A DNA stretch of 32,522 bases from Gammaproteobacteria bacterium (GTDB lineage: Bacteria; Pseudomonadota; Gammaproteobacteria; Pseudomonadales; Azotimanducaceae), in contig JAPPIX010000315.1 in NCBI GenBank assembly GCA_028820495.1, positions 1,921 to 34,442 of the forward strand. Reading direction: 5' to 3'. Every line of letters begins with the position of its first letter. Within the stretch, counting starts at the first letter, position 1. The position numbers and the translations under genes were made by a program. The notes under the pieces are model-generated. The model saw nothing but the letters and a program-made list of their open reading frames with translations, had not been told where the DNA came from and ran no database searches. Below are positions 22,853-31,024 of the stretch, piece by piece.

Positions 22853-24088
22853 ATGAAGACACTGCTCAGGATTCTGCCGCTTCTGGCGCTTGTCCAAGGT
22901 TGCGGCGACCCGGTCGCCAACCGTGCCGAGGAACTGGCGCACGAACTGCTGATCGTTGACACGCACATCGACGTCCCTTATCGGCTGCACAGAGCGTGGC
23001 AGGATGTCTCCAAGGCGACTGCTGAGGGGGACTTCGACTACCCCCGGGCACAGGCCGGCGGGTTGGATGCGCCCTTCATGTCCATCTACATACCCCCCAA
23101 GGTCGATGCCGAGGGTGGTGCCACCGCGCTGGCCGAAGAACTGATCGACTCGGTGGAAGGGATCGTCAACCAATCGCCGGACAAGTTCGCCTTGGCCACC
23201 TGCGCGGACGACCTCATGGCCGTCAAGGCTTCCGGGCGCATCGCCTTGCCGCTCGGCATGGAGAACGGCGGTCCCATCAATGGGGACTTCGCCAATCTGC
23301 GCCACTTCCACGATCGGGGCATTCGCTACGTCACGCTAGCCCACGGCAAAAGCAACCACATCTCCGACTCCTCCTACGATTCGTTCAAACGCTGGCAGGG
23401 CCTGTCGCCTTTCGGCAAGCGGCTGATCGCGGAAATGAACCGGCTGGGCACGATGATCGACGTGTCGCACCTTTCCGACCAAGCCTTCTGGCAGGTCATG
23501 GAACTGAGCCAAGCGCCGGTCATCGCCACCCATTCATCCCTGCGCCACTTCACCCCCGGCTTCGAACGCAACATGAGTGACGAAATGGTTGCGGCCCTCG
23601 GCGAAAACGGGGGTGTCATTCACATCGCCTTCGGCAGCATCTTCCTGACCCCGGCAGCCAGGGCCTACAGCGACGCGCAGCGCAAGGCCGCGCTCGGCTT
23701 CGCCTTCACCTACCACCTCGACGAGGACGACCCGCGGCTGACCGACTTCATGGCGCAGTACCGGGAGGCGCACCCCTATCCCTACGCCACCCTTGACGAT
23801 GTCCTCGACCATTTCGACCGGGCCGTGGACTTGGCAGGCATAGAGGCGGTAGGGATTGGCTCGGACTACGACGGCGTGGGCGATTCGCTGGCTACTGGCC
23901 TCAAGGACGCATCTTCCTACCCCAACCTGATCAACGGCCTGCTCGGCCGCGGCTACAGCGAGCCGGACATCGCCAAGATACTGGGCGGCAATCTCATGCG
24001 CGTATGGCGGGCTGCTGAGGCGTTGGCCGAGTCCCACGGCAACCCGCCGCACTGCAGCGCCATCGCTGCCGCCTCTCCGCGAGCCTGA
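22853..24088 (+). CDS. Membrane dipeptidase (peptidase M19), lipoprotein
   Basis: A 411-aa renal-dipeptidase-family zinc enzyme. A lipoprotein signal ends at Cys17 (LLALVQGC). Metal ligands are H38 and D40 in VDTHIDVPYRL, the Glu of LPLGMENGGPI, the His residues in VIATHSSLRHFTP and the Asp in VGIGSDYDGVG. It should cleave dipeptides with a D- or dehydro residue at the C-terminal side, outside the inner membrane. ATG 22853 lies 48 nt from the divergent pdxH start. The gene converges on the HMG-CoA synthase gene. Confidence 0.92.
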   Translation: MKTLLRILPLLALVQGCGDPVANRAEELAHELLIVDTHIDVPYRLHRAWQDVSKATAEGDFDYPRAQAGGLDAPFMSIYIPPKVDAEGGATALAEELIDSVEGIVNQSPDKFALATCADDLMAVKASGRIALPLGMENGGPINGDFANLRHFHDRGIRYVTLAHGKSNHISDSSYDSFKRWQGLSPFGKRLIAEMNRLGTMIDVSHLSDQAFWQVMELSQAPVIATHSSLRHFTPGFERNMSDEMVAALGENGGVIHIAFGSIFLTPAARAYSDAQRKAALGFAFTYHLDEDDPRLTDFMAQYREAHPYPYATLDDVLDHFDRAVDLAGIEAVGIGSDYDGVGDSLATGLKDASSYPNLINGLLGRGYSEPDIAKILGGNLMRVWRAAEALAESHGNPPHCSAIAAASPRA

Positions 24089-24113
24089 GCCGATTGGCCC
24101 AGGGAGCCTCCGA

Positions 24114-25571
24114 TCAAGCCTGGTAGCGGTAGTATTCGACGCCTTGGTCGTCGAAGTGGTTGCTGCGGTCACCGACGTAATCGATGTAGAACACGCCCGC
24201 CGCGTCCCGTCGATTGGGAAGGTCGCTTCTATCGTGCAGCAATTCGTACTCCCGGCGATCCAGGATCCGGGCGTTGCTCAGCGCTGCCGAGAACTGGATC
24301 TTGTCGGCGGCCTCCTCCCAGCCCCGCACCACCTGCATCGGAATGACCTCCGCTGCGTCGCCGCTGCCGTAGCCAACCGTCAGCACCCGCTCCCCCGCCA
24401 ACGGCACCGCGTTTAGTGACGCCTCTTCGAAGCCGGCGGCCATCCAAGCCGGCAGCGAAGCCGTGTAGAGGTTGCCGACTTCGCCCATCCTCTTGGCGCC
24501 CAATTTGGTCATCAGGTCGCCAAACACGGGCAGTTGACGCAAAATGCGGGCCGCTTGAGTGGCCAGTGGGTAAACATCCGCATTGATGTCCTGCTGCCGA
24601 ACCAGATCGTACAAGGCGGGCTGGGCGGTCAGCTCCTGGGCCAGCGCATCGCCATCAATCCCGGACGATTTGGCGTAGCTCGCCAACTCAGCGCGGTCCG
24701 CAGCACCGCCCGCAGCCAACGCCAGCAAGTAGCTAACGGCCAAGCCCATCTCAGCCATTCGCTGGTAGGGCCGGTGCAGGAAGACCGCTTTGACGTCCTT
24801 CAGGAAGGTGCTTGGGGCGCTGGTCAGACGCGGGAACAGATCTTTCATCGCACCCAAGACGGCGTCGATGTAGCAGGTCGTGGAGTACTTGCCGTTGAAC
24901 ACCGGAAAGTCCTTGAGTTGCGAGAACCGGCCAATGGTCTGCTCCGCAAAGCGCTGAAACGGCTTGCGGAAGTCCACTCCGCGATACGCCGAAGAGGAGC
25001 CCGACACACCGAGCTCCACGTCTAGCAAGCGCGGGCTCTCCTCCACCAGCAGGGCCACTGCGCCGGCGCCCTGAGTCGGCTCACCGGAGGATGCGCGCTG
25101 GTATTCGGCAATATCCGAGCACACGACGATCGCCTTGCGGCCTTGGCCATCGGCTGCCAGGTAACGGAACGCCGCCTTGAGCGCATAAACCCCGCCAAGG
25201 CAGGCATGCTTGAACTCCGGTACCTCGCAGGCGCGGCTGAGCTGCGGCAGCCGGTGCTCCGCGAGGGCGTCGTTGACCATGCCCTTGACGATGATGGCGC
25301 CCGCCGAGTTGTCGGTGCTCGACTCGGTGCCCAAGGCCAGATAGCCGATGCTGCGCGGATCCACGTTGTACTGGCGAATCAGGCGCAGCACCGCGGTGGC
25401 CGCCATGGTGTAGGCGTTTTCGTTGGGGCCGCTCATGCGGAACGTCGTGCCAATGACCGCCTTAACCTTCTCCCAAGCATCCCCCGTCCAGTCGCACCAA
25501 TCCGCTAAACGGACCGTATAGGGGGGGAGATAGGCAGCGAACCCGCTAATGCCGATGTTTGAAGTGCTCAT
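24114..25571 (-). CDS. Hydroxymethylglutaryl-CoA synthase-like thiolase-fold enzyme
   Basis: A 485-aa protein. The HMG-CoA synthase catalytic triad is visible: E83 in LALGTESSTDNSAG, C124 in EFKHACLGGVYAL and H266 in VFLHRPYQRMAEMG. GNLYTASLPAWMAAG is the late conserved block. The family condenses acetyl-CoA with acetoacetyl-CoA (mevalonate or ketone-body route); relatives act in polyketide beta-branching or thioester condensation. ATG 25571 has GGAGG 6 nt upstream. It is the last gene of a run with a CoA-transferase 122 nt before it, and no other mevalonate genes are visible, so a catabolic or specialised role is possible. Confidence 0.85.
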   Translation of the reverse strand: MSTSNIGISGFAAYLPPYTVRLADWCDWTGDAWEKVKAVIGTTFRMSGPNENAYTMAATAVLRLIRQYNVDPRSIGYLALGTESSTDNSAGAIIVKGMVNDALAEHRLPQLSRACEVPEFKHACLGGVYALKAAFRYLAADGQGRKAIVVCSDIAEYQRASSGEPTQGAGAVALLVEESPRLLDVELGVSGSSSAYRGVDFRKPFQRFAEQTIGRFSQLKDFPVFNGKYSTTCYIDAVLGAMKDLFPRLTSAPSTFLKDVKAVFLHRPYQRMAEMGLAVSYLLALAAGGAADRAELASYAKSSGIDGDALAQELTAQPALYDLVRQQDINADVYPLATQAARILRQLPVFGDLMTKLGAKRMGEVGNLYTASLPAWMAAGFEEASLNAVPLAGERVLTVGYGSGDAAEVIPMQVVRGWEEAADKIQFSAALSNARILDRREYELLHDRSDLPNRRDAAGVFYIDYVGDRSNHFDDQGVEYYRYQA

Positions 25572-25609
25572 ATGCGCCTCCAAGGCAGATGGTATGGCCT
25601 ATATGAGCA
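25565..25609. promoter_or_regulatory. Inverted repeat over the HMG-CoA synthase start
   Basis: TGCTCATAT (25565-25573) and ATATGAGCA (25601-25609) are exact 9-bp arms with a 27-nt spacer that contains the ribosome site. The left arm includes the ATG. On the minus strand a TAATAT/CATATA AT-rich promoter-like stretch follows. It may be an operator or an mRNA hairpin covering the start. Confidence 0.45.
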
Positions 25610-25692
25610 TATTACTTGACTAATAACGCGAACTGCAAGCCCTGATTCGAAGCTGGCCATGGAGGAGCGAACGGGGCTTGATCCGAGGTGCC

Positions 25693-26895
25693 TTAAGGCT
25701 CGCTAGCCACAACGACCCCGTTGGAGAGCAAGGCGCTCACTTCTTCGTCTGAATAGCCCAACTCGCGCATCACTTCCCAAGTATGGGCGCCGATGTCCGG
25801 CGCCCGGGACGGTGGGCGCTTGGCCTCGCCGTCCACGAAGACCGGTGAATTGATGGTGAGCCGGTAGTCCTCGCCCTCATCATGGGTGGGCAGGATGACG
25901 CCGCTCTCCTTGAGCTGCTCGTCATGAACCACGTCGCCCATGGGCGCGACCACCCCGCAAGTGATCTTGTGGGCGTCGAGCCGCGCCATCAGTTCCTTCT
26001 GGGTGAGTTGCGACGTTGCTGCGGCGATCAGGTCGCTAAGCGCATGGCGATTGCGCATCTGCGCATCAAAGTCGGCGAAACGCTCGTCGTCCACCCATTC
26101 CGGATGGCCCAAGGCGGTGGCCAGTGGCGGCCACTCCCTTTTGGCGTTGATCAATGCCAGCACCACGAAGCGGTCATCCTTGGTTGGGTAGGCGATGGTG
26201 AACGGATTGCGCAGCCCCTTGGCTTGCTTGTAGGCGCTCAAGTCCAGCCCGGCGATCACTCCCTGCAGCGCCATGCCGTTGGCCCAAGCGCCGCTGGCGG
26301 CTAGCGACGTGCTGACTTGGCAGCCCTCCCCAGTGCGTTCGCGCCTAAAGAGGCCGGTCATGATGGCACCAAACAGGCACATCGCCGTGCTGTGATCGCC
26401 CATGCCGGGCGCTGCGCTTTGGGGTGTCTGGCCAGGCTCGCGAGTGAACTCCATGAGGCCCGACCGGGCCCACCAAGCGGTGATGTCGAAGCCCTTGCGA
26501 AACACCTCCGGGCCCTGGGTGCCATATCCGGTCAGTTGGGCGAAGATGATGCGCGGGTTAATGGCCTTCAACTCGGCATAAGTCATGCGAAAGCGTTCAA
26601 GTTGGCCTTGCAGAAAATTGGTCAGGATCACGTCGGCGTCCGCCGCCAGCCGGTGCAGGACCGCCTGGCCGGCTTCCTGAGTGAGGTCGAGGCCGATGCT
26701 GCGCTTGTTGCGCGAGGTGAGTTGCCAGTGATAGGGCACCGGGTGCTTGCCCACCAGCTTGCGATAGCCGTCGCCGCCGGGCGGCTCCACCTTGATGACG
26801 TCGGCGCCAAAGTCGGCCATGACGGTCGCAGCGCCCGGCCCAGCCAAAAAGGACGCGGCGTCGATCACGCGAATGCCTTCCATCAAGTAAGTCAT
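25693..26895 (-). CDS. CaiB/BaiF family (class III) CoA-transferase
   Basis: A 400-aa protein. MEGIRVIDAASFLAGPGAAT, ADFGADVIKVEPPGGDGYRK, NKRSIGLDLTQEAG, IIFAQLTGYGTQGP and the Asp167 nucleophile in GMGDHSTAM follow formyl-CoA-transferase/CaiB proteins; the C-terminal part has VVHDEQLKESGV. It moves CoA between carboxylic acids. ATG 26895 has GGAG 7 nt upstream and overlaps the preceding lipoprotein stop by 4 nt. With HMG-CoA synthase downstream and isomerase-like proteins upstream it probably activates an organic acid for breakdown. Confidence 0.92.
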   Translation of the reverse strand: MTYLMEGIRVIDAASFLAGPGAATVMADFGADVIKVEPPGGDGYRKLVGKHPVPYHWQLTSRNKRSIGLDLTQEAGQAVLHRLAADADVILTNFLQGQLERFRMTYAELKAINPRIIFAQLTGYGTQGPEVFRKGFDITAWWARSGLMEFTREPGQTPQSAAPGMGDHSTAMCLFGAIMTGLFRRERTGEGCQVSTSLAASGAWANGMALQGVIAGLDLSAYKQAKGLRNPFTIAYPTKDDRFVVLALINAKREWPPLATALGHPEWVDDERFADFDAQMRNRHALSDLIAAATSQLTQKELMARLDAHKITCGVVAPMGDVVHDEQLKESGVILPTHDEGEDYRLTINSPVFVDGEAKRPPSRAPDIGAHTWEVMRELGYSDEEVSALLSNGVVVASEP

Positions 26896-27326
26896 GGCCG
26901 CTCCAAGCGAAAGATCATGCCCTGCGACACCCAACCCTCCTGCGGATCGACTTCGTACTTGTCGGAGTAGGCCAGCGTCACCCGGCCGCGCTCGCCGTCT
27001 TCCTCGACCAAGGTGGCTTGCAGACGATACAGGCCGTCATCAATGCGCACCCGGACGTTGTGGTCGTCCTCTATGTACGCTGTCCAAGTGGTGCCGCCGC
27101 CGCTGGTGGCCACGTAGAGTTCGCTGCCGATGCCGACGCCCCAGATGTTGATCGAATAGGGGTCCGCCGGACGGGTCTCCAACTGGATGGTGTCCGGAAC
27201 GTCGCCCCAGGCATCGGGGGGCTGACGGTCGGCGCCGGACAGCTCGCCGCCAGGAATGGTGACGAAAGGCTCGCTGCACCCGGCAGCGGCCAACGCCCCT
27301 ACGAAAACCGCCCAGCTTCGACTCAT
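26892..27326 (-). CDS. Putative lipoprotein, unknown function
   Basis: A 144-aa protein with a lipoprotein signal, MSRSWAVFVGALAAAGC, Cys17 being the lipidation site. The mature part is beta-rich: DPYSINIWGVGIGSELYVAT, TTWTAYIEDDHNVRVRIDDG, LYRLQATLVE. This weakly recalls small split-barrel flavin-binding (pyridoxamine-oxidase-like) proteins, but I do not assign it. An in-frame ATG at 27383 would add residues before the signal. Its stop overlaps the CoA-transferase start, so it belongs to the operon. Confidence 0.7.
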   Translation of the reverse strand: MSRSWAVFVGALAAAGCSEPFVTIPGGELSGADRQPPDAWGDVPDTIQLETRPADPYSINIWGVGIGSELYVATSGGGTTWTAYIEDDHNVRVRIDDGLYRLQATLVEEDGERGRVTLAYSDKYEVDPQEGWVSQGMIFRLERP

Positions 27327-27411
27327 GCCGATTGCCCCGCATATCGATATGCCAATCCTACGATAGGCGGGAATGAAATTCATGATCTCGGAAACTTCAT
27401 GGCAGGGAAGG

Positions 27412-28122
27412 CTAGACAGGTGGTTCGCCCTGCTGCCCATCCAGCCACCAGCGGATAACCGGCAAGTGCGCCCTGCCGATGTAGAGTTCGTCGCCAACCA
27501 CGTAGGCCGGTACGTCATTGGCACCCAAGGCGCGCACTTCATCGGCGGCGCGCGCCAGTTCAGCGCCCGCCTGTTGGTCGAGAAAAGGGCCAAAGCCCGT
27601 GCTGCCGCCACCGGCGGAGACGATGGCGGCTTCCACAGCACCCCTGTCCCCGGGATCCATGCGGCCCGCCCACACTTCGGCAAACACGCGCCTGACGTAG
27701 GCATCGCATTGGCTTAAGCCTGCGTCTTGGCGCTTCATCCACGCCAGCCCGGCATTGGCGGCAAAGCTGTCAAGCTCCTCTTCGGGGTAAACCCACTCGA
27801 TGCCCTGCTGGCGTGCGTAGAAGTCCAGTTCCCAGCGCCGGTAGTCGGCCCGCGCCTGCCGATGCCGAGCGCCTCTGGAAGTCGGATCCGCCTCCTTTCG
27901 TGGCGACCGGGGCTTGAGATGGAAGGGACGCCAATCCACGACTGAGCCGCTTTCTTCGGCCATGGCGAGGGTCGGCCCCAAAGCCAATCGGGCTTGGGGG
28001 CTCTTGACGTCAACGTAAGCAACTAGTTTTCTTGTTCGCGGGATGAGGTTGTCGTGGGACTCAACTCTTGTGCCCGGCGACCGTCCAGTCGTCAAGCCGC
28101 CGCCTCGCTTCGTTTGCTTCAT
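27412..28122 (-). CDS. DsbA-family thioredoxin-fold protein, 2-hydroxychromene-2-carboxylate isomerase-like
   Basis: A 236-aa protein. The fold begins LVAYVDVKSPQARLALGPTL, has no CxxC, and ends NDVPAYVVGDELYIGRAHLP, which is the GST-kappa/HCCA-isomerase layout rather than a disulfide oxidase. Family members isomerise aromatic breakdown products with glutathione. ATG 28122 overlaps the stop of the upstream paralog (TGATG). The first ~30 residues precede the fold and are encoded by a repeat element; no later ATG or GTG is available before the fold. Substrate unknown. Confidence 0.8.
   Translation of the reverse strand: MKQTKRGGGLTTGRSPGTRVESHDNLIPRTRKLVAYVDVKSPQARLALGPTLAMAEESGSVVDWRPFHLKPRSPRKEADPTSRGARHRQARADYRRWELDFYARQQGIEWVYPEEELDSFAANAGLAWMKRQDAGLSQCDAYVRRVFAEVWAGRMDPGDRGAVEAAIVSAGGGSTGFGPFLDQQAGAELARAADEVRALGANDVPAYVVGDELYIGRAHLPVIRWWLDGQQGEPPV
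28021..28113. repeat. Copy B of the diverged ~100-bp repeat
   Basis: Partner of 7279-7383 (28 of 33 matching bases at the left end, a shared GCCCGGCGACC core and a GCCTCG...GTT right end). Here it lies inside the first codons of the second isomerase-like gene. Read on the minus strand, both copies could encode a similar peptide: DNLIPRTRKLV here and [11 protein letters not shown] in copy A. Confidence 0.5.
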
Positions 28123-28796
28123 CAGAAAGGCCGATAGGCGACATCGGGCGCTTCGCCCTGCCTTCCGCCGAGGTGCCAGCGCACGAAAGGCAGGTGTTCG
28201 CGGCCAAAGAACGGCTGCCCGTCAATAACATAGGTGGGAACCCCGAACACACCGGCAGGCAGGAGCTGCGCTTGCAGGGCATCGTGCTCGGCGCGCCCCT
28301 CGCCTTCGAGGTAGCCGCGAAAGCCCTGGGGGGCGACGCCCGACTCGTCGAGCAGCGCTTCGATGACGACCGGATCCTCAATGTCCAGCTCGCGCCGCCA
28401 AAAGCGGTCAAAGACCGTGAAGGAGTAACGCTTGAGGCATTCGCGTCCTGCCGTCTTGGCCCACTGCATGCCGATGCCGGCCAGCGATGAGTTCCAAACC
28501 TTGAGCGGTCCCTTGAGCACCAAGCCGCGGTGCCGGGCGGTTCGCTTTGCATCCCGGTAGGCGTAGCGCACCCAAGACCACTGCTCCTTGCTGCGGTTGC
28601 TCTCCAAGACCCGGCCTTTGCCGTCGGCCTTGGCGGTGCCGAGGAAGCTGCCGATGTCCAGCGTCAGGTGCCGCCAATCGATCTCAATGCCGAAGTCGTC
28701 TTCCAACTGGTAACTGGGCTCCAATGCAAGGAACGCGTATGGGCTCTTGTAGTCCACATAGACGATGAGCGGCGCCTGCGAGTTCAGGGGCTGCAT
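28122..28796 (-). CDS. DsbA-family thioredoxin-fold protein, 2-hydroxychromene-2-carboxylate isomerase-like
   Basis: A 224-aa paralog of the next gene. The start of the fold is LIVYVDYKSPYAFLALEPSY, with the Ser-Pro-Tyr (SPY) that replaces CxxC in HCCA isomerases and GST-kappa proteins; VPTYVIDGQPFFGREHLPFV is the cis-Pro loop and C-terminal helix. ATG 28796 has GGAG 7 nt upstream. It is the first gene of the minus-strand run to 24114, divergent from a flavin monooxygenase gene. Confidence 0.85.
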   Translation of the reverse strand: MQPLNSQAPLIVYVDYKSPYAFLALEPSYQLEDDFGIEIDWRHLTLDIGSFLGTAKADGKGRVLESNRSKEQWSWVRYAYRDAKRTARHRGLVLKGPLKVWNSSLAGIGMQWAKTAGRECLKRYSFTVFDRFWRRELDIEDPVVIEALLDESGVAPQGFRGYLEGEGRAEHDALQAQLLPAGVFGVPTYVIDGQPFFGREHLPFVRWHLGGRQGEAPDVAYRPF

Positions 28797-28819
28797 GGCA
28801 AACTCCGGTTGGATCTAAC

Positions 28820-28854
28820 GGGTTGGTGGGAAGCCCTCACCTTATCACCAACCC
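28820..28854. promoter_or_regulatory. Inverted repeat in divergent promoter region
   Basis: GGGTTGGTG (28820-28828) is the exact reverse complement of CACCAACCC (28846-28854), with a 17-nt spacer. It is centred between the isomerase-like gene start (28796) and the flavin monooxygenase start (28906), so one regulator could control both transcription units. Confidence 0.5.
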
Positions 28855-28905
28855 CGCAACTATGTTAGTTTCACCAGCGCCAAGACGGCCCGAGGAGAAC
28901 GCGGC

Positions 28906-30168
28906 TTGAAGAACCTATGGTTCCACCTGATGCCCTACAAGGAACTGCCGGACGACTTTCGCGACCGACACCAATCGGTATGGGTCGATATCGACCCAGG
29001 CCTGCTCGATCCCAACCGGGCACATGTCATGTACAACGAGTTCATGGATGAGCTGGAGTTCGCTGCAGAAGCCGGATTCGACGGCATCTGCTGCAACGAG
29101 CATCACGCCAACGGCTATGGATTGATGCCCTCCCCCAATCTGATCGCTTCCACTCTGGCCCGACGCACCGAGGACGCGGCGCTGTGCGTGATGGGCAATT
29201 CGCTGGCGCTCTACAATCCGCCCATCCGGGTGGCCGAGGAGTTCGCCATGCTCGACTGCATCTCCGGCGGCCGCCTGATTGCCGGCTTTCCGGTCGGCTC
29301 GCCCATGGACACCGCCTATGCCTACGGGCAGAACCCGTCCAAGCTGCGCGAGCGCTATTACGAAGCCCACGATCTCATCATGAAGGCTTGGTCGGCAGAG
29401 GAGGCCTTCGCTTTCAACGGCCGCTTCAACCAACTGCGCTACGTCAACGTCTGGCCCCGCCCCGTGCAAAGGCCCCATCCCCCCGTCTGGATTCCCGGCG
29501 GCGGCTCCATCGAGACTTGGCGCTGGTGCGCGGAACTGGACTACGTGTACTGCTACCTCTCGTACTTCGGCTACAAGCTGGGCTTGCGCACCATGCAGGG
29601 ATTCTGGGAGGAAATGGACAAGCTCGGCAAGGACCGCAACCCCTACCGGGCGGGCTTCCTGCAGTTCGTCGGCGTCGCCGAAACCCATGCGGAGGCCTTA
29701 AGCCTGTACAAGGAGCCTGCCGAGTACTTCTACGGCCGCTGCCTGCACGTCAGCCCGAACTTCGTGCAGCCGCCAGGCTACACCACCGAAGCCACCATCC
29801 GCGCCCGGGTGCAATCCCAGGTAGCTGCGGCGGCGATGAAGGAACAGAGTAAGCGGACCAAGGGCGGCGGCTTCGGCGCTGGCGCCACCACTTGGGAGGA
29901 GATAATTGAAGCCGGCTACGTCATCGTCGGCACGCCCGACGAAGTGGCTGAGCGGTTGCGTGAAGTCTGCACCACGCTCAACGTCGGCAACCTGATGCTG
30001 CTGCTGCAGTTCGGCAACATGAGCCACGAATTGACCAAGTACAACACTCAGCTCTACGCCGAGCAGGTGCTGCCCCAAATCACCGATCTCTTCTCCGAGT
30101 GGGAGAACCGTTGGTGGCCTGAGCCCATGGCCAGCGCCGAGCGCCGGTCACCCCGTCAAGTCGCCTGA
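28906..30168 (+). CDS. Luciferase-like (LLM class) flavin-dependent monooxygenase
   Basis: A 420-aa protein. MKNLWFHLMPYKELPDDFRD leads into ELEFAAEAGFDGICCNEHHA, MPSPNLIASTLARRTEDAAL, NPPIRVAEEFAMLDCISGGR, IAGFPVGSP, RPVQRPHPPVWIPGGGS and VIVGTPDEVAERLREVC, the luciferase-family barrel. The start is TTG 28906, with GAGGAG about 8 nt upstream. The next gene, a hydrolase, overlaps its stop by one base (TGATG). Monooxygenase followed by hydrolase suggests ring or carbonyl oxidation and then ester or lactone opening. Confidence 0.9.
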   Translation: MKNLWFHLMPYKELPDDFRDRHQSVWVDIDPGLLDPNRAHVMYNEFMDELEFAAEAGFDGICCNEHHANGYGLMPSPNLIASTLARRTEDAALCVMGNSLALYNPPIRVAEEFAMLDCISGGRLIAGFPVGSPMDTAYAYGQNPSKLRERYYEAHDLIMKAWSAEEAFAFNGRFNQLRYVNVWPRPVQRPHPPVWIPGGGSIETWRWCAELDYVYCYLSYFGYKLGLRTMQGFWEEMDKLGKDRNPYRAGFLQFVGVAETHAEALSLYKEPAEYFYGRCLHVSPNFVQPPGYTTEATIRARVQSQVAAAAMKEQSKRTKGGGFGAGATTWEEIIEAGYVIVGTPDEVAERLREVCTTLNVGNLMLLLQFGNMSHELTKYNTQLYAEQVLPQITDLFSEWENRWWPEPMASAERRSPRQVA

Positions 30169-30941
30169 TGCGCAGCCGAAAGCTGCGCTGCAATGGCGCG
30201 GAAGTTCGAGTTTGGGAGCAAGGTGACGGCGAGCCCATCGTCTTCCTCGCCGGTTTCGGCGGCCTGCCGAAGTGGATTCCCTTCCTCGATCGGCTGGCCG
30301 AATGCCGCCGCGTCATCGTCCCCTCCCTGCCCGGCTTTCCCGGTGCTGGAGGCCACGACCGGCTGGACGAACTGTCGGATTGGACGGCCGCCACTTTGGA
30401 AATCCTCGAAGGGGCAACTGACGGCACCTTCGGGCTCATCGCCAGTTCGGTCAGCGCCCCCTTAGCCCTCGAAGCGGCCGCGATGCAGCGCCAGCGCATC
30501 GCCAAGCTGGTGCTCATCGGCCCCTTCGGCATCCACGACGAGCGCCCCGAGGCCATCGATCTCTGGGCGCAACGCCCCGGCCCCAAGAGCTATCCGCCAC
30601 TGCTGTGCGTTCGTCCCGAACGCTTCGCCGCACTTTGGCAGCAGCCCGACGACGTGGACGAAATCGAATGGCAGGTGATGGAGATCCGAGCCCGGGAAGC
30701 AGCCGCCCGCTACCTGTGGCCGCTCAACGACACCGGCATCCTCAAACGGGCCTACCGCCTGACGCAACCGATGCTGTTGATTCGCGGCAGCTTGGATCGG
30801 CTGTTGCCCCGTGCGAGCTTGGAACAGCTCAAAGCCGCCATCGCTGGCGAAGCCGTGATCCACGAAGTAGCCGACGCCGGACATCTGGTGGAACTCGACC
30901 AGCCCGAGGCCTTGGCCGGGCTGATCAACCAGTTCCTGTAG
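30168..30941 (+). CDS. Alpha/beta-hydrolase
   Basis: A 257-aa protein of the alpha/beta-hydrolase fold. IVFLAGFGGLPKWIPFLDRL is the oxyanion-hole region. The nucleophile elbow is LIASSVSAPLAL, with Ser in a non-standard A-S-S-V-S context instead of GxSxG. Asp is in IRGSLDRLLP and His in VADAGHLVELDQPEAL. No signal peptide is seen, so it is cytoplasmic. It is translationally coupled to the monooxygenase upstream and probably acts on its product. Confidence 0.85.
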   Translation: MRSRKLRCNGAEVRVWEQGDGEPIVFLAGFGGLPKWIPFLDRLAECRRVIVPSLPGFPGAGGHDRLDELSDWTAATLEILEGATDGTFGLIASSVSAPLALEAAAMQRQRIAKLVLIGPFGIHDERPEAIDLWAQRPGPKSYPPLLCVRPERFAALWQQPDDVDEIEWQVMEIRAREAAARYLWPLNDTGILKRAYRLTQPMLLIRGSLDRLLPRASLEQLKAAIAGEAVIHEVADAGHLVELDQPEALAGLINQFL

Positions 30942-30960
30942 GGGAAGCTCAGGCCGGAAA

Positions 30961-30997
30961 CGGCGCTTCGCGCCGAATCGAGGGCAAGATGCCCTCG
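30961..30997. repeat. Two adjacent hairpins (REP-like) between convergent genes
   Basis: CGGCGC-TTC-GCGCCG at 30961-30975 and CGAGGGC-AAGAT-GCCCTCG at 30979-30997 are perfect stems. They sit between the hydrolase stop and the crotonase stop. There is no T-run after either stem, so they are better read as an intergenic palindromic repeat that may also end or stabilise transcripts. Confidence 0.6.
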
Positions 30998-31024
30998 CTC
31001 CAGGGGCCTCGCCCGAAACAAGCG

